A DNA stretch of 64,000 nucleotides from the NCBI GenBank assembly GCA_013433145.1, contig CM024190.1, forward strand, positions 6,424,120 through 6,488,119. The letters are read 5' to 3'. The notes beneath the pieces were generated by a model. That model made no database searches. It was not told where the DNA came from and worked only from the letters and a program-made list of their open reading frames with translations. Shown in pieces: positions 61,001 through 64,000 of the stretch. Within the stretch, counting starts at the first letter, position 1; each line of letters begins with the position of its first letter. The translations under genes and the position numbers were made by a program. Origin of the DNA: Ascaris suum (Eukaryota > Nematoda > Chromadorea > Rhabditida > Ascarididae).

Positions 61001-64000
61001 TCTAAAATATTGTAAACAGAAGGATGTAAGACCTGAATAAAGGAAACTGGAAACGTATTTCAACAAGATTAAAATGCATATTGAATGATCGAAAAACATA
61101 TTAACGGAAATTATTTATTAAATGTCAATTCGTGATTATTGTAGCTTAGCGAACATTTCGCTCATTTTTGTTGTTCATGCTCACATACGTTTTTAGGCTT
61201 TCTTATCTTGGGGCGTTGAAATAGAATAAAATAAAAAAAAAAATAGAAAAACAAGAAAAAAAGTGATGGCATATTCGTCGAAAGCGTTCATCACAATCGC
61301 AACTTAAAATCTTTTTTAGAACTGGAACTGATAACTGAATAGGATTTAGATAAGTTTCGATGTATTCGCACTCATTTCTGAATATATGATAATATATGGA
61401 ATAGCTTTCTTTTCGTTTTGAAATTTTCATATGCAAATTTTATCTACGAAAAATTTGTAAACTTTGCCGAAACTTTACTGCATAATTGCAAATAAGAACT
61501 TTCTTCAATATTTTCTAGCATATTACAAATAATTTTTCTTTGTTAATGATTATTATGCTAAGTTTATAGACGATCTATGCAAATTCTTTAACAATGTATT
61601 CATATATGAATAAGCTTCTCTGTATTTTCTTCTTTCTTTTTTTTTTTAAAATTCCACTATCATATGTCTTCTATGTTTACGAATGAGTACATTGCTATAG
61701 ATATCTATAGAATTTTTCCTATTCGTTCATCTCGGGCAAAGAATTACAGTACCGTTAGCATGTGAATGCCGTTTCAAATTTCTCGAAATTAGTGTTTGCA
61801 ATTTTCCGTTCAGGTAAATTCGGCGAGAAGCAATGCAAACATAGTCAGTCGACATGGAATTCAACAAAAATTAGATTTAAAAGAAAAGTACGAGAGTACT
61901 GAAAATGCATCCAAACGGCTGCACCGATGTGTTAAATTAAGACGTCTCAAAGACCACTAATTAAATTTGAGCAATTGTGAAAATGCATATAAGATGCAAT
62001 AAGTTCAACGTTTCAAAATTCTCTGCGGAAAAGTTCTTTTCCGCTTGAGAAACGTTTGCTGCTAGCCAAATTGAAGGCATTAGAGAATGAAGAGTAATGG
62101 TTCAAAATTCTACACTTTTTGAAATCCGTGAGAAATTTGCCACATAAGTATCTTCAAAAGAAACGCCATAAACTGTTGAAAATATTTCAGCAAGCAATCG
62201 AATAAACTCATCTAAAAGCCTACGTGTCATCTACTTCTATGACTTAGAGATAATTTAGTGATGAAGAATAGGAACATTTGCAGGAATCGAAAACTCTCCT
62301 TTTTACCGTTAGGAGTGTTTTTTTTTTCAACGTTATATTTTCCCTCATAACCTGCTTATTCGTCACATTTTACGAACATATCTTTGCTCGATAAGAAACC
62401 CCATATACGCAACTCTTTTTCAATAGAAGATAAGCACTTTTCGGCGATGTATCTCGTTCATAGTCAGAAGTTTCGGTTTACGATATTTATAGACATCCAC
62501 AGACATTTACAGACACTCACATTATATCACAAGTGTTTTATTTGTAGCGGAGTTTTGCTAATTCATGGCACTGAAGGTTGGAAAATTTTTTTATTGATAT
62601 TATCAAATCTTTTATCAATTAAAATCATAATAATATACAGCTTCGCCTATTCATTCTCTATTAAGTACGGTTTTTATCTCCAAAATGTATTACTATCATC
62701 CAATGCCATTACCATTATTTTCATCATTTCAAACGTTTACTTCACACGCATATTAATCGCTCATGCGCGTTGATCTTCGTGAGAAGCCTTTTAAAAAAAA
62801 ATGAAATGGATGACGCGCACAATAAAGCGCTTTAACAGTAATCTCTCATTAAGCCTTTCCGACTATAATAGTTAATGAGTGCAAAAAATTCACCAACAGA
62901 TCATTTTAAAAGAAAATTCCTCCAATAGAAAAGTGAAGAAAATTATTCAACACAAAGATGAATAAAGCATTAGATGAAAGAGTAGTTCCAACTTCTTACT
63001 CATTGTTGAATTACTTCATGGAAGTAATATAATATGAAGGAAAATTTTCTAGTTAAGTGTCTCTAAGATTTGCATTGATTATTCCATGGAATTTATTATA
63101 GGGTAAATATTGCAAAAATTCATCAATACGTACTGATCTCATTCGACGCTAGATCATCCATATCAAACAATATATTGCACATTCTCTGATAACGTAAGTG
63201 TAACCTGTTCATCCTCAGCGTCCGATAAAGATTGTGCGATACTTCAGCCTCATTGACTCTTTGCATACAAGTGTATGGTTGCTTCACTTTAATTATTAGC
63301 TAATGAAAATTTTCTTATCACTGTGATACGTTTATCGGAAATTTTCTTAATGTGGTTCCTAGCAATACGCCAGATGCCTAATGGTTGTGAGAAGACAAGA
63401 GATCAAAAATTTAAGCAACAACCATAGTGAAAGTTGAGTGATCTAATTTCATCAATAGCCCTAACCCTACAACTTACTCATACTTACTGCTATCGACGCT
63501 CAATTATTCTTATCAAAAAAATTGAAAGAGAAATATAGGTAGAGATAAAATTTATTGGGCCTATTACATGACGAATAAATCTGAAAACTACATAAAGTAT
63601 TATGTTTATGGATTCATTTTCCGATACTCCTTGCCGTCTGAACAATAATTTCATCGAGCACTTTCAACATTATTCGTAGGACAATTGTTTGGATAACAAA
63701 GGATTCGACGCTATCTACTAATTCTCTTTTATATGTTGATGATAATACCGCTCAACGTTAGATGCATAGATTTACAATAGAAGATCTAACAAATGAATAC
63801 ATGGAAAGAGAAAGCTTTCATTACGGCATATATGACAATAAAGAAGAGTGATTGATAAATAGGATGCGAAAATAATAATTATGAAAGTGAAATATTTAAT
63901 GAATTTCATAGCTATCAAATAGTTAGATTAAATCTATGAATTATTTTCCTATGAATTAAATCTATCACAATCTCAATGAAGTTATTTTCAAACAGAATCG
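58100..64000. other. AT-rich stretch, no supportable gene
   Basis: Overlapping plus-strand frames at 58105-58432 follow a T-rich tract but share no clear splice logic. Imperfect repeats of TTTTAT(A/G)...AAAAAAAAACAAAT occupy 58380-58480. A GC-richer patch at 58980-59060 has a donor-like AAAG|GTGAGC. A 129-codon frame at 62384-62773 is very AT-rich, with Ile/Leu/Phe hydrophobic stretches. Nothing here reaches a gene call. Confidence 0.35.

Noticed and set aside
62384..62773. 129-codon hydrophobic frame, resembling a multi-pass receptor
   Set aside because: Very AT-rich Ile/Leu/Phe/Ser composition, no convincing splice sites or motif. By a rough base-composition estimate about one frame of this length is expected by chance in the window.

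Overview
This is eukaryotic (animal) DNA: AT-rich at roughly one third G+C, dense in A/T homopolymers and long simple repeats, with no bacterial operon structure and no reading frame long enough to be a whole gene. Splice acceptors of the TTTCAG / TTGCAG type, short exons and introns of 0.4-4 kb suggest a nematode-like or other invertebrate genome. I infer the phylum from style only. Most of the window is intron or intergenic sequence.

The one locus I can name is on the minus strand, from 50.9 kb downward. A signal-peptide exon (50716-50899) is followed by exons at 49459-49670, 47650-47811, 43766-43894 and 42008-42146. Joined in phase, they give the N-terminal half of an ANF / natriuretic-peptide-receptor ligand-binding domain, the fold found on receptor guanylate cyclases and clearance receptors. 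Weaker, more divergent exons may continue it at 41544-41596, 41378-41399 and 40218-40337. A strongly spliced membrane-spanning exon near 37.3-37.5 kb and a terminal exon with a poly(A) signal at 36.9 kb could be its 3' end. I found no kinase-homology or cyclase exon, so a cyclase-less receptor is possible but unproven.

Other pieces are anonymous exon candidates, supported only by splice sites, an open frame and sometimes phase matching. Minus strand: 0.65-0.76, 6.88-7.01, 11.13-11.21 and 54.7-56.7 kb. Plus strand: 8.92-9.08, 10.06-10.32, 16.78-17.05 (terminal, with AATAAA), 21.25-21.53, 27.97-28.1, 31.0-31.7 (broken frames, AATAAA), 38.27-38.39, a phase-matched pair at 39.52-39.60 and 41.17-41.28, and an initial exon at 57.87-57.97. 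In DNA this AT-rich, open frames of 80 codons arise by chance many times in 64 kb, so these carry low confidence.

Non-coding structure is clearer: four (TA)n arrays of 90-138 bp, one (CT)50 array, several TTTA-type tracts, runs of G or C with quadruplex potential, a 33-bp minisatellite, and a 128-bp imperfect hairpin at 27.3-27.4 kb with a nested inner stem. I saw no tRNA, rRNA, CRISPR array or recognisable intact transposon.
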